NCBI RefSeq assembly: GCF_014235875.1
Contig: NZ_JACJUK010000001.1
Coordinates: 372,001-436,000, forward strand
Source: Croceivirga lutea
GTDB lineage: Bacteria; Bacteroidota; Bacteroidia; Flavobacteriales; Flavobacteriaceae
Length of the DNA: 64,000 bases
Reading direction: 5' to 3'
Position numbers and translations under genes: made by a program. Each line of letters starts with the position of its first letter. Positions within the stretch are counted from its first letter, which is position 1. Of the stretch, positions 8,659-17,434 are shown in pieces. Below the pieces are notes generated by a model. That model made no database searches, had not been told where the DNA came from, and worked only from the letters and a program-made list of their open reading frames with translations.

Positions 8659-9717
8659 TTATGCTACGGAGTTTTCTGTTGATTTTTTGTCATAGTATTT
8701 TCTTTTAAGCCAAAAGGACACTCTTACTAATAGAATTAATGCTGGCACTTCAACTAATGGACCAATTACGCCGGCAAAGGCTTGTCCAGAATTTAGACCA
8801 AAAACAGCGATGGCAACGGCAATGGCTAGCTCAAAATTGTTACCAGCAGCAGTAAAGGCCACAGAAGTTGTTTGATCGTAAGTTCCACCAACGGCTTTGG
8901 TAAAGAAAAACCCAATAATGAACATTAAACCAAAATATATTAATAGCGGTACAGCAATCAAAAGTACATCCATTGGAATTTGCACAATTAACTCACCCTT
9001 TAAAGAAAACATAATTACAATTGTAAAAAGTAGAGCAATTAATGTTAGAGGAGAAATAGCCGGAATAAACTTCTCGGTATACCACTTTTCACCTTTTAGT
9101 TTAACTAGTATTACACGGCTTAAAATTCCCATCGCAAAAGGAATACCTAAATAAATAGCTACGCTTTCTGCAATAGTTCCAATAGCTATATCTACAATAG
9201 CGCCTTCAAAACCAAAATAGGGGGGTAGTATAGTTATAAACAGCCAAGCATAAAAACTATATCCAAAAACTTGAAAAATACTATTTAGAGCTACTAAACC
9301 GGCACCATACTCGCTACTTCCATCAGCTAAATCATTCCATACGAGCACCATAGCAATACAACGGGCTAAACCAATTAAAATAACCCCAACCATGTATTCT
9401 GGATAATCACGTAAAAATATAATGGCAAGAACAAACATTAACACTGGACCAATAATCCAATTTAGAAGTAACGAAATCGATAAGATTTTAACATCTTTAA
9501 AAACCTTTGGTAACAAAGAGAAATTAACTTTAGCTAAAGGTGGGTACATCATTAAAATTAAGCCAATAGCAAGCGGAATATTAGTGCTGCCACTACCTAA
9601 GCTGTTTATATATGCTGGAAACGAAGGGAATGTATAACCGATACCAACGCCTAATATCATCGCAGAAAATATCCATAAGGTCAAATAACTATCTAAAAAA
9701 CCTAACTTTTTCTTCAT
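8659..9717 (-). CDS. acr3: Arsenite efflux permease, Acr3 family
   Basis: 352 residues with about ten hydrophobic helices and short loops. The family signature [16 protein letters not shown] is present with the essential Cys at residue 120, and the C-terminal [13 protein letters not shown] motif carries the conserved Glu. Acr3 exports arsenite (and sometimes antimonite) from the cytoplasm using the proton gradient. Unusually for an ars locus, no arsenate reductase or ArsR gene adjoins it. Two dyad-symmetric sites upstream (9754-9829) look like ArsR-type operators, so regulation by an ArsR protein encoded elsewhere is likely. A terminator follows the gene. Confidence 0.92.
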   Translation of the reverse strand: MKKKLGFLDSYLTLWIFSAMILGVGIGYTFPSFPAYINSLGSGSTNIPLAIGLILMMYPPLAKVNFSLLPKVFKDVKILSISLLLNWIIGPVLMFVLAIIFLRDYPEYMVGVILIGLARCIAMVLVWNDLADGSSEYGAGLVALNSIFQVFGYSFYAWLFITILPPYFGFEGAIVDIAIGTIAESVAIYLGIPFAMGILSRVILVKLKGEKWYTEKFIPAISPLTLIALLFTIVIMFSLKGELIVQIPMDVLLIAVPLLIYFGLMFIIGFFFTKAVGGTYDQTTSVAFTAAGNNFELAIAVAIAVFGLNSGQAFAGVIGPLVEVPALILLVRVSFWLKRKYYDKKSTENSVA

Positions 9718-9753
9718 TGTAAGTGATTATCTTAAAAAACAATTAAATGCTTA

Positions 9754-9829
9754 ATCGCAATAAAACGATATTTTAAATACATAAAAAAGGCGTAAAGCCT
9801 ATAAAATTAATCGCAATATTACAATTAAT
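9754..9829 (-). promoter_or_regulatory. Candidate ArsR operators upstream of acr3
   Basis: Two dyad sites share the core ATCGCAATA. The first, 9754-9769, is ATCGCAATAAAACGAT (ATCG/CGAT ends). The second, 9806-9829, is a 24-bp imperfect palindrome with outer arms ATTAAT at each end and centre CAATATTA; only two symmetric position pairs mismatch. Both lie 37-112 nt upstream of the acr3 start. ArsR/SmtB repressors typically bind AT-rich imperfect palindromes of this kind; the assignment here is inference. Confidence 0.5.
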
Positions 9830-9945
9830 AAAAGTAATTATTAGGGTTGAGACAAAATTTTACAATCAGTTAACGTAGAAGCTGAGCAGCGATTATGAAA
9901 ATAGTAATGGTAAAGGCTATATTTTTTTAAAGCTATTTTGGGGAT

Positions 9946-10233
9946 TTAGCTTCCTGCAAATGGAGTATTAAAAATTCCAACTGCAAGTTCTATCCATAGC
10001 AATACTAAAATAGCCAACACTAGCAATAGAAGCCATCTTTTTCGTTTGTTTGTTGCTGTTTTCCGAAATATAAAATCGATAAGTACTCCGAAAATAATAG
10101 CTATAACAACACCTACAAAAAAGGCTTTGTTGGCAATTGGTCCTTCACTAGTATATCTAAAAGAAAGATATCTAATGACCGAAGCCAAAAGAATAAAAAT
10201 TAAAATACCAATAAGTCTTTTATTGTTTTTCAT
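9946..10233 (-). CDS. Small integral membrane protein
   Basis: 95 residues with three hydrophobic segments (about 7-25, 36-56, 68-88) and a Lys/Arg-rich loop (RKTATNKRKRW) between the second and third. It starts inside the end of dgcN, overlapping it by 14 nt, and is last in the dgcA-dgcN-membrane protein unit. Family not recognised. Its overlap with dgcN suggests co-expression; a transport or anchoring role in D-glutamate use is only a guess. Confidence 0.6.
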   Translation of the reverse strand: MKNNKRLIGILIFILLASVIRYLSFRYTSEGPIANKAFFVGVVIAIIFGVLIDFIFRKTATNKRKRWLLLLVLAILVLLWIELAVGIFNTPFAGS

Positions 10234-11269
10234 TTAAAACATCAAGTACAGCTTTGACCAATTTTTCGGTGCTAACTCTTACCACATCAGTAGTTGGTAA
10301 ATTAGTTAAGGATGCTACTTCTTCAATTTTAATCTCAGCTTCAATAGCACTTAAACCAATGGTATTTAAAGCTATACCAATTGTCTTCGCCGATTGTAAG
10401 GAACCACAAACGCTAGCCATTGCTTCATTCAATTTTATAAATTCATCTAGGGGCGGAATAGCCACATGAGAAACAGGGTATCGTAAATGGGAGTGTGCAG
10501 CCTTATGGCAGAGTATTAAGTGCGTTGGTTGTGCGCCTCTAAGTAAAGGTAGCGTAGCCGTACTACCTGGATGGGCTAATGAACCTTGGCCTTCAATAAT
10601 TACCACTTGCTTATCTGAAAACTCTAGCACCGCTTGCTCAACGGCACCAGCAGCTTGGTCTACTTTAATAGCATCTAATGGAATACCATTGCCCATTAAT
10701 GTAATACCTATTTGACCGGTAGGTACAAATCCTACATCAATTCCCGCATTTAAAAGTGCTGCATACAACTCTAAACCAGCGGTCATTTTTCCTGCTGCCA
10801 TATCTGTACCAACCATCAAAATTCTAATGTTTTTAAGTTCTGCAGCTTTAGCTGTAGCTATCGGATATGAATGTTGTGGTTTACGAACATCCCAAATACT
10901 GTTTGTTGTCAGATATTGACCAAATCTTGCATTTAGGTCGTCATGCAAACCATTTATTAATGATAATCCATTTTTTAGGGCATAGATTATGGGCTCATCC
11001 CAAGCTGCTGGAAAACGGCCTCCACTTGGAGCAATACCTAAGACAATGATTTCTGCATTTAAGTTTACGGCATCATCAACGGTAGCTACAACAGGAATGG
11101 CATAGGGGAGCCCTACGGCTTCTGCTACAGTTTTACCTGCATATTTAGAATCAATTACACAAACTATGGGATGTTTAGAAAATCGCATAAGACCAAATCC
11201 CATTTTGCCAGAATCATTGTCTAAAGCATCTTCCATGAAGATGCATATTTTTTGGTTAGTTGAAAACAT
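10220..11269 (-). CDS. dgcN: DUF1611 protein, D-glutamate N-acetyltransferase DgcN-like
   Basis: 349 residues, the usual length for DUF1611. The N-terminal Rossmann-like part (about 1-150) contains VVATVDDAVN and LGIAPSGGRFPAAW. The C-terminal P-loop-like domain holds ILMVGTDMAAGKMTAGLEL near 150-170, GFVPTGQIGI, and VVIIEGQGSLAHPGST near 225-240. The family has been described as acetylating D-glutamate, with the partner DgcA racemising N-acetyl-D-glutamate to the L form for catabolism. The adjacent enolase-superfamily epimerase, 8 nt upstream, is exactly this partner. The gene order dgcA-dgcN supports the assignment; specificity is inferred from homology and context. Confidence 0.8.
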   Translation of the reverse strand: MFSTNQKICIFMEDALDNDSGKMGFGLMRFSKHPIVCVIDSKYAGKTVAEAVGLPYAIPVVATVDDAVNLNAEIIVLGIAPSGGRFPAAWDEPIIYALKNGLSLINGLHDDLNARFGQYLTTNSIWDVRKPQHSYPIATAKAAELKNIRILMVGTDMAAGKMTAGLELYAALLNAGIDVGFVPTGQIGITLMGNGIPLDAIKVDQAAGAVEQAVLEFSDKQVVIIEGQGSLAHPGSTATLPLLRGAQPTHLILCHKAAHSHLRYPVSHVAIPPLDEFIKLNEAMASVCGSLQSAKTIGIALNTIGLSAIEAEIKIEEVASLTNLPTTDVVRVSTEKLVKAVLDVLNEKQ

Positions 11270-11277
11270 TGCTATGG

Positions 11278-12312
11278 TTATTTAAATTTTCCACCATGTC
11301 CTGGCACATCTAAAGGCATGGTTATTTCATTAATAAGTGGAGCACCTTCGCAGGGGTCCGGATTCAAATTAAGGTGAGAATCTAAATCAATATGATCTAA
11401 CATACCCGAAACAGCAGCGCCAGCGGCAATCGAAATTGAAGTTTCGCCCATGCAACCAATCATTGTTTTTAACCCAAATGCCTTAGCTGTGGCAATTATA
11501 CGGAGTGCCCCTGTAATACCACCACATTTCATAAGCTTCATATTAACTCCATCAACTGTATGCGCCCATTTTGGGATATCAGTAGCAAACCGACAGCTTT
11601 CATCTAAAAATATGGGTAAAGGTCTATTTTTATACAATTCAGGAAGATAAGCTTCATCACCTTCTTTCAAAGGTTGCTCAACATATTCACAATTACGTTC
11701 GGCCAGCCATTGCATCATATGTTTGGCATCTGTAACACTCCATCCACCATTAGCGTCTACTCTTATGGCTATCGTATACGATTTGTTATAGGCTAAAACA
11801 GATTCGTACATTGCCTTATCAGCCTCAATACCTTCAGGATTTCCTAATTTTACTTTAAGAGTTCTAATGCCTTCATCTTCTAAAATCAGTGGTAATCTTT
11901 CGGTAGCTTCATCAGGAGTCATAATTCCTAAGGTGATTGAAGTAGGATGTATTGGTTTTGGAAAACCAAGTAACTGGTAAAGTGGCATTTGTGCTTTTTT
12001 TGCTTTTAAATCCCATAAAGCAATATCTAGAGCGGCTAATGCGCAAGGTGCTAATCCAGAAGATATTGCATTATCGTATACGATATTTATTGCCGATAAA
12101 TCGGTTTGATTTTTCAAAAACCTTTCCAGTTGTTCTTGGGCTTCTTCTGCAGTGGCAACACCTTCAGATTTACCGGGAGAAGTTTCTCCCCAACCGGTAT
12201 ATTCTTCATCTGTTACAGCAACAAAAAGATTGTGTTGACCATCTCTTACACCTCTACTTATACGTAAAGGAAATTTTTTCTTTAAATATTCTATTCGGTA
12301 GGAAACCTCCAT
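11278..12312 (-). CDS. dgcA: Enolase-superfamily epimerase (DgcA-like / dipeptide epimerase)
   Basis: 344 residues. An N-terminal capping domain (about 1-115) is followed by a TIM barrel with the muconate-lactonising subgroup residues: Lys in TLKVKLG (KxK region), Asp in IRVDANGGW, Glu in VEQPL, Asp-Glu in FLDESCR, and Lys in GVNMKLMKCGG. The GC(M/I)GETS motif near 300 is typical. Such proteins are annotated as L-Ala-D/L-Glu epimerase; next to a DUF1611 gene the better call is N-acetyl-D-glutamate racemase. It is first in a three-gene leftward unit. Which substrate it uses cannot be settled from sequence. Confidence 0.82.
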   Translation of the reverse strand: MEVSYRIEYLKKKFPLRISRGVRDGQHNLFVAVTDEEYTGWGETSPGKSEGVATAEEAQEQLERFLKNQTDLSAINIVYDNAISSGLAPCALAALDIALWDLKAKKAQMPLYQLLGFPKPIHPTSITLGIMTPDEATERLPLILEDEGIRTLKVKLGNPEGIEADKAMYESVLAYNKSYTIAIRVDANGGWSVTDAKHMMQWLAERNCEYVEQPLKEGDEAYLPELYKNRPLPIFLDESCRFATDIPKWAHTVDGVNMKLMKCGGITGALRIIATAKAFGLKTMIGCMGETSISIAAGAAVSGMLDHIDLDSHLNLNPDPCEGAPLINEITMPLDVPGHGGKFK

Positions 12313-12494
12313 AGGTTATGGTATATAATTTCAATTAAATATAAAGGGTATTGCTAAAATTGATTACAATTTTTATGAATATTTACCATTAAAAGCAAGA
12401 AAAGTAGTAACTATACCTCAAAAAGTAATTAATTGATTTTGTTGATACCAAGTATTTTTTATTTACTTCGCAATACAACTAAAACCTATTTTAA

Positions 12495-13160
12495 TTGAAC
12501 ATTCAAATAGCGACTTCTTGGAAAGAAAAATTACAAACAGAATTTGACAAAGCATACTTTAAATCATTAATTAGTTTTGTTAAAGAAGAATATCAAAATC
12601 ATACCTGCTATCCAAAAGGCTCAGACATTTTTGCAGCGTTTGATTATTGTAGTTTAGAAAACACCAAAGTGGTTATAATTGGGCAAGACCCTTATCATGG
12701 ACCTAACCAGGCAAACGGTTTGTGTTTTTCAGTTAAACCTGGTATTACCCATCCACCATCGTTGATTAATATTTTTAAAGAAATTGTTGCTGATATAGAT
12801 ACCGACTATCCAGAAAATGGAGATTTAGAACGATGGGCAAAACAAGGAGTATTACTATTAAACGCAACCTTAACTGTAAGAGCTCATGAAGCGGGTAGTC
12901 ATCAAAATAAAGGATGGGAAAAGTTTACAGATGCGGTTATTTCAACAATCTCAGACAATTTAAACGGAGTGATATTCTTGTTGTGGGGTGGATTTGCCAA
13001 GAAAAAAGCAAAACTTGTAGACACCTCTAAACATCATATTTTAACCTCTGGTCATCCTTCACCTTTAAGCGCTAATAGGGGATATTGGTTCGGAAACAAA
13101 CATTTTAGCATAACAAATCAAATTCTAGTAAACAGCGGTGAAAAACCCATAAAGTGGTGA
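12495..13160 (+). CDS. ung: Uracil-DNA glycosylase, family 1
   Basis: 221 residues, normal family length. The water-activating motif GQDPYHGPNQANGL is present with Asp65, followed by FSVKPGITHPPSL, LLNATLTV, and the minor-groove loop GHPSPLSANRGYWF near the C terminus. It removes uracil from DNA to start base excision repair. The start is a TTG (residues MNIQIATSWKEKL), since no ATG precedes the conserved N-terminal SWKE motif. It stands alone, divergent from dgcA. Confidence 0.95.
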   Translation: MNIQIATSWKEKLQTEFDKAYFKSLISFVKEEYQNHTCYPKGSDIFAAFDYCSLENTKVVIIGQDPYHGPNQANGLCFSVKPGITHPPSLINIFKEIVADIDTDYPENGDLERWAKQGVLLLNATLTVRAHEAGSHQNKGWEKFTDAVISTISDNLNGVIFLLWGGFAKKKAKLVDTSKHHILTSGHPSPLSANRGYWFGNKHFSITNQILVNSGEKPIKW

Positions 13161-13230
13161 AAATTACATTACATTAAAATATTTAATATTGTAATGCGTT
13201 ATTTCTTTCAGTATAAGAAAAATCCTACTA

Positions 13231-13632
13231 TTGAAAGAGTTAACTACAGTATTATTGATTGATGATGATTTAACCACCAACTTTTTGAATAAGTTTTTTG
13301 TTGCTCAACTAGATTCGAATCTTAAAGTTGAAACAGCAAATAATGGTAAGGAGGCTATTGATTTTATAGAGGCCAACAAGGATAATCAAATATTTCCCAT
13401 GATGGTAATATTAGATACCAACATGCCAGAATGTAATGGTTGGCAATTTCTAGAATTCTTTAATAAATTTGATGAAGTAGTTAAGTCGCAAACAAAGATA
13501 GTAATGATTACACCATATGATTCGCCTGAATCTAGAGGTAAAGCTTTGCAGGACCCAAATGTAAAAGATACTGCTCAAAAACCGTTGTCAGATATTAAAT
13601 TTAGGGCTTTAATAAATAAACATTTCTTTTAA
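13231..13632 (+). CDS. Stand-alone CheY-like response regulator
   Basis: 133 residues, only a receiver domain. The acidic pocket DDD is at 11-13, the phospho-acceptor Asp62 is in MVILDTNMP, Thr94 is in MITPYD, and Lys117 is in AQKPLS. There is no output domain, so it acts by protein contact, for example in a phosphorelay or with a histidine kinase elsewhere. The start is TTG at 13231; no ATG lies upstream of the conserved first strand VLLIDDD. The last 4 nt overlap the convergent substrate-binding protein gene. No kinase gene is in the window. Confidence 0.85.
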   Translation: MKELTTVLLIDDDLTTNFLNKFFVAQLDSNLKVETANNGKEAIDFIEANKDNQIFPMMVILDTNMPECNGWQFLEFFNKFDEVVKSQTKIVMITPYDSPESRGKALQDPNVKDTAQKPLSDIKFRALINKHFF

Positions 13633-14480
13633 ACGGAAGCTAAAAAGAAAGAGGCAGGACGTATTTTATCTACTAATTTTAAGTCAACCAATGTCTTTTG
13701 AACATGATTAATTAACTCTTCTGATAATTGCTCTTGTCCCCAATATGTATGAAACAACCAATTGGTAACATCTTCTTCTTTTTGTCCGTATACATTAGCG
13801 ATACTTCTGTTAATACTCGGAATATCAGCAAATTCCTCTGAATAGGTGTTTATAACATCTAAAACATGTTTAATAACACCCGGCTCATTTTTTAAAATTG
13901 AATCCGTAGCTGCGATAACAAAGCATGGCCATGGAGTAGGGCAATCATCAATTCTCCTAAAAGTGCCATTATCTACCAATGGTTTGGTGGTAAAGTGTTC
14001 CCACATAAAATAATCGGCTTCTCCTTTAGTTAAGCTTTGAACAGCATTATCTAAATTATTAACCACTTTAAACTGTAAATTCTCTGTTGACCATCCTTGG
14101 TTTTGGGCATTAACAAAAGCCATTAAATGACTTCCACTGCCAAATCTACTTATAGCAGCTGTTGCGTTTTTTAAGTCAGTTAGATTTTTATAATTACTAT
14201 TGGCGGCCACATGTATTCCCCATAGCAAAGGCGATTCTACATAGGTTTGAATAATTTTTGAAGGATTGCCCCCTGCAATACTTTTTACAATACCTTCGGT
14301 TAGAATAATAGCTAAATCGGTTTCCTGTTCTGCTAGCATTTTGGCCATTCTACCAGTACCTTCAGGAATATCTGTCCATTCTAATTCAATACCTCGTTCT
14401 TCAAATGCTCCTTCATCATTAGCCAAATGCCATGGAAAGTTAAAATGCTCAGGAACCCCTATTACTCTAATCTTTTTCAT
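13629..14480 (-). CDS. Cytoplasmic periplasmic-binding-fold protein (Ca3427/Thi5-like)
   Basis: 283 residues. It has the class II solute-binding fold typical of NMT1/Thi5 or nitrate/sulfonate binding proteins: KIRVIGVPEHFNFPWHLANDEGAFEERGIELEW at the start, then GKMLAE-like and DLAIILTEG, and ISRFGSGSHLMAFV near 115-130. No signal peptide or lipobox is present, so it is likely cytoplasmic, as in the Ca3427-type family. It overlaps the end of ppk1 by 14 nt and follows it in the same direction. The ligand is unknown; no ABC permease is nearby, so a transport role is unlikely. Confidence 0.7.
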   Translation of the reverse strand: MKKIRVIGVPEHFNFPWHLANDEGAFEERGIELEWTDIPEGTGRMAKMLAEQETDLAIILTEGIVKSIAGGNPSKIIQTYVESPLLWGIHVAANSNYKNLTDLKNATAAISRFGSGSHLMAFVNAQNQGWSTENLQFKVVNNLDNAVQSLTKGEADYFMWEHFTTKPLVDNGTFRRIDDCPTPWPCFVIAATDSILKNEPGVIKHVLDVINTYSEEFADIPSINRSIANVYGQKEEDVTNWLFHTYWGQEQLSEELINHVQKTLVDLKLVDKIRPASFFLASV

Positions 14481-16506
14481 CTAGTTTATTTTTTAAATAT
14501 TCATAGATAGCATATTGCGAACGATTGTCTGCTGCTTGTTCAAAAGTTTGAACTTTTAAATTACTATCCGCTTCATCTAAAATACGTGCCTTAACGTTAT
14601 CTGTAAGTTGAATAGCTAAAATAGCTTTTAATTCTGCAAATACATCTTTATCTAAAATAGGTGTTAACACTTCAATTCTTCTATCAAGATTTCGGGTCAT
14701 CCAATCGGCAGAACCCATAAACATTTTTTGATTACCCCCGTTTTCAAAAAGGTATACACGGCCATGTTCAAGATAACGGTCAACAACACTGGTGATTTTT
14801 ATAGGCTTTTCATTAGGTAGTAAATTAGTATTTCTAGGAACCAAACAACAGAAACCTCTAACAATTAGGCGCACTTCTACACCAACTTCGCTAGCACGGT
14901 ATAAAGCTGATATCATATGCGAGTCTTCTAAGCTATTCATTTTAGCAACTATACGAGCTTCTTTTCCAGCTTTGGCAAACATCATTTCATTTTGAATTAA
15001 CTGCATAAAAGTGCTACGTGTGGTAAAAGGGGAAACCAACAACCTTTTAAGCTTTGGTATAATGAGTTTTCGTTCCAAAACTTCAAACACTTGTGCTAAA
15101 TCTAATGTTATTTTTTTGTGAGCAGTAAACAAACCATGGTCACAATAAATTTTTGCAGTTTTGGCATTAAAATTACCAGTGCCTATATATGCAAAGCGTT
15201 GCATAACGTCATCTACTAAACGTTCTACAAGTGCGATTTTTGAATGCACTTTTATATTAGGCACGCTAAAAATTACTTCTGCGCCTTTTTCTTGAAAAAT
15301 TTTACCCCAATGAATATTGTTTTCTTCATCAAAACGAGCTTTAGCTTCAACAAAGAGCACTACTTTTTTACCATTTTCTAATGCTTTGAGAATAGCATCT
15401 GTAAGCACCGATGTTTTAGCAATTCTATACAAAGACATTTTGATGGCTGTTACGTTTTTATCTAGAGCTGCTTGCATGATAAATTTTTCCACAACATCAA
15501 ATTTTTGATATGGAAAATGAACCAATTGGTCTTTAAAAGCAATGGTTTTGAATAAATCTGTTGAAGTTGAAAGTGTAGGATGACGTAACGCAGGTTTTCT
15601 TTTGTAGTATAAATGTTCTTTCTCTGCGATTTCAGGAAAAGTAAAGAAGTCAGATAAATTGTGATGGTTACCACCCAATACCATATCAACATCAGCCAAG
15701 TCTAAAGCAGACTGTATGGCTTTTACCAAAGATATGGGCATTTCTTTTTCATATAGTAAACGAGTAGGTTGACCAGAATCACGTTGGCCTAAAGATTGAT
15801 AAATTTTATCCACCAAATCGTTATCTGTATAGTCGTCGTCTAAGTATAATTCTGCATCTCTGGACATTTTGATTGTATAACTAGCCAGAATTTTAGTGTC
15901 GGGGAATAGTTCTTGCGCAAAAAGCTTTAACACATCATCTAAAAATATAAATTGATGCTTTTCGCCCCCCAATGGAATAAATCTTCCATATTCCTCAACA
16001 GGTATTTTAACTGTTTCAAATTTTTGAGCAGAAAATTGAGCAATTAAATAAATTGTGCTGTCTTGAACATGGTCCTGTTCCACAATATTTATGATATTAC
16101 AATGTTCTTTAATAGCATTAGTAAATAGTTCTTGTAAGAACAATTTTTGCTCTTGAGTAAGGTCTTCTCGTGTTCTTATATAAATCCCTTCTTTTTCAAG
16201 TTCTGATAAAGTAGTCTTTATGGTTTCACCAAACTGTTTTTGCTGTTTGGCTACAATATCTAGTATAATCTTTAAGGTTTTATTGGTTTTTGTCATAAGT
16301 CGCTTACGAAGCGACTTGTCAACATTTTTTAACTGGCGCAGTTGTGAAATTCTAACTTTAAAATACTCGTCTAGATTGGAAGAAAAAATAGCCAAAAACT
16401 TCAAACGTTCTAAAAGTGGAGTAGTGGTGTCGGCAGCTTCTTGTAATACACGTTCATTAAAAAAAAGCCAATTGATGTCTCTATTTTTGTAGGGTCTATT
16501 TTCCAT
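14467..16506 (-). CDS. ppk1: Polyphosphate kinase 1
   Basis: 679 residues with the complete PPK1 layout. The N domain starts RDINWLFFNERVLQEA, the head domain follows at about 110-310, and two C-terminal PLD-like domains hold the catalytic histidines: His421 (NIKVHSKIALVER, autophosphorylated in the family) and His581 (YLEHGRVYLFENGG). AKARFDEENNIHW and IGTGNFNAKTAKIY are also intact. The enzyme reversibly makes polyphosphate from ATP at the inner membrane. It overlaps the downstream substrate-binding-fold gene by 14 nt, indicating coupling. Confidence 0.96.
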   Translation of the reverse strand: MENRPYKNRDINWLFFNERVLQEAADTTTPLLERLKFLAIFSSNLDEYFKVRISQLRQLKNVDKSLRKRLMTKTNKTLKIILDIVAKQQKQFGETIKTTLSELEKEGIYIRTREDLTQEQKLFLQELFTNAIKEHCNIINIVEQDHVQDSTIYLIAQFSAQKFETVKIPVEEYGRFIPLGGEKHQFIFLDDVLKLFAQELFPDTKILASYTIKMSRDAELYLDDDYTDNDLVDKIYQSLGQRDSGQPTRLLYEKEMPISLVKAIQSALDLADVDMVLGGNHHNLSDFFTFPEIAEKEHLYYKRKPALRHPTLSTSTDLFKTIAFKDQLVHFPYQKFDVVEKFIMQAALDKNVTAIKMSLYRIAKTSVLTDAILKALENGKKVVLFVEAKARFDEENNIHWGKIFQEKGAEVIFSVPNIKVHSKIALVERLVDDVMQRFAYIGTGNFNAKTAKIYCDHGLFTAHKKITLDLAQVFEVLERKLIIPKLKRLLVSPFTTRSTFMQLIQNEMMFAKAGKEARIVAKMNSLEDSHMISALYRASEVGVEVRLIVRGFCCLVPRNTNLLPNEKPIKITSVVDRYLEHGRVYLFENGGNQKMFMGSADWMTRNLDRRIEVLTPILDKDVFAELKAILAIQLTDNVKARILDEADSNLKVQTFEQAADNRSQYAIYEYLKNKLDEKD

Positions 16507-16561
16507 GAATTCAAATGTAGAGAATACATTTACAATTGTTTTAAAGTAAATGTTAAGAGGA

Positions 16562-17434
16562 TTACTTGGTTAAAACGTCTAATGTTAAAACAATTAGCTT
16601 TTCAACTGTTTCTTGAGGTGTTTTTGAAAAGGTTCCATTTGCTCTGTTGGCAAGTATAGCGTTAAGTGAAATTGCTTCATGCCCAAGAAGTTTAGCTAAG
16701 CCATAAATACCAGCAGTTTCCATCTCCAAATTGGTTAGTCTCTCCCCTTCAAATTCAAATGTACTTAACGTTTCAAAAAAGTCTTTTAATTTAGGTTGTA
16801 GTTGTAAAATTCTACCTTGAGGTCCATAAAATCCTGGACTAGTCACTGTGCATCCTTCTTTAAATAAAGTGTTTTTAAATAAACTAGATAAGGTATTACT
16901 ACCATCAAAGACATATGGATTAATAGTATGCTTAGCCCAGTTTAAATGTTGATGTAAAGCATTTTTAAATCGTTTATTTTCTAAATCTTTAGTTTCATAA
17001 AAATGTAGTAAAGCATCTATACCTATAGCTTTTTTGGTAAGCAAATAACTATCAATAGCAATATCTTTCTGAAAAGCCCCAGAAGTACCAATTCTAATAA
17101 ACTTAAGTTTTGTTTTGGTTGATTTTGGTTTTCTTGTTGTAAAATCGATATTAAATAATGCGTCTAGCTCATTAAAAACAATATCGATATTATCTGTGCC
17201 AATACCCGTAGAAATTACAGAAATACGATGCCCTTTGTACCAGCCAGTATGTGTACTAAATTCTCGCTTTCCTTTTTTCAGTTCAATCGAATCAAAATGT
17301 TTAGAAATTTGACCAACACGTTCTTGGTCACCAACGGTGATGATGGTTTCTGAACAATCTCCTGGCAGTAGATTTAAATGATATATACTACCGTCAGCAT
17401 TTAATATTAATTCGGAATCAGGAATAGATTCCAT
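16562..17434 (-). CDS. Nucleoside phosphorylase, uridine phosphorylase type
   Basis: 290 residues of the PNP_UDP_1 family. The N-terminal phosphate-binding motif is LLPGDCSETIITVGDQERV, followed by STGIGTDNIDIVFNELDAL, FIRIGTSGAFQ near 120, and the substrate motif TNLEMETAGIYGLAKLLGHEAISLNAILANR near 240-270, where Glu and Met contact the nucleoside. It cleaves a nucleoside with phosphate to base and ribose-1-phosphate; uridine is the usual substrate of this longer subtype. Its start overlaps the stop of the DUF1835 gene by one base (TAATG), so the pair is coupled. Confidence 0.85.
   Translation of the reverse strand: MESIPDSELILNADGSIYHLNLLPGDCSETIITVGDQERVGQISKHFDSIELKKGKREFSTHTGWYKGHRISVISTGIGTDNIDIVFNELDALFNIDFTTRKPKSTKTKLKFIRIGTSGAFQKDIAIDSYLLTKKAIGIDALLHFYETKDLENKRFKNALHQHLNWAKHTINPYVFDGSNTLSSLFKNTLFKEGCTVTSPGFYGPQGRILQLQPKLKDFFETLSTFEFEGERLTNLEMETAGIYGLAKLLGHEAISLNAILANRANGTFSKTPQETVEKLIVLTLDVLTK

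Noticed and set aside
13167-13196. Terminator after ung (CATTACA/TGTAATG stem)
   Set aside because: Stem is AT-rich and no clear T run follows, so termination is uncertain.
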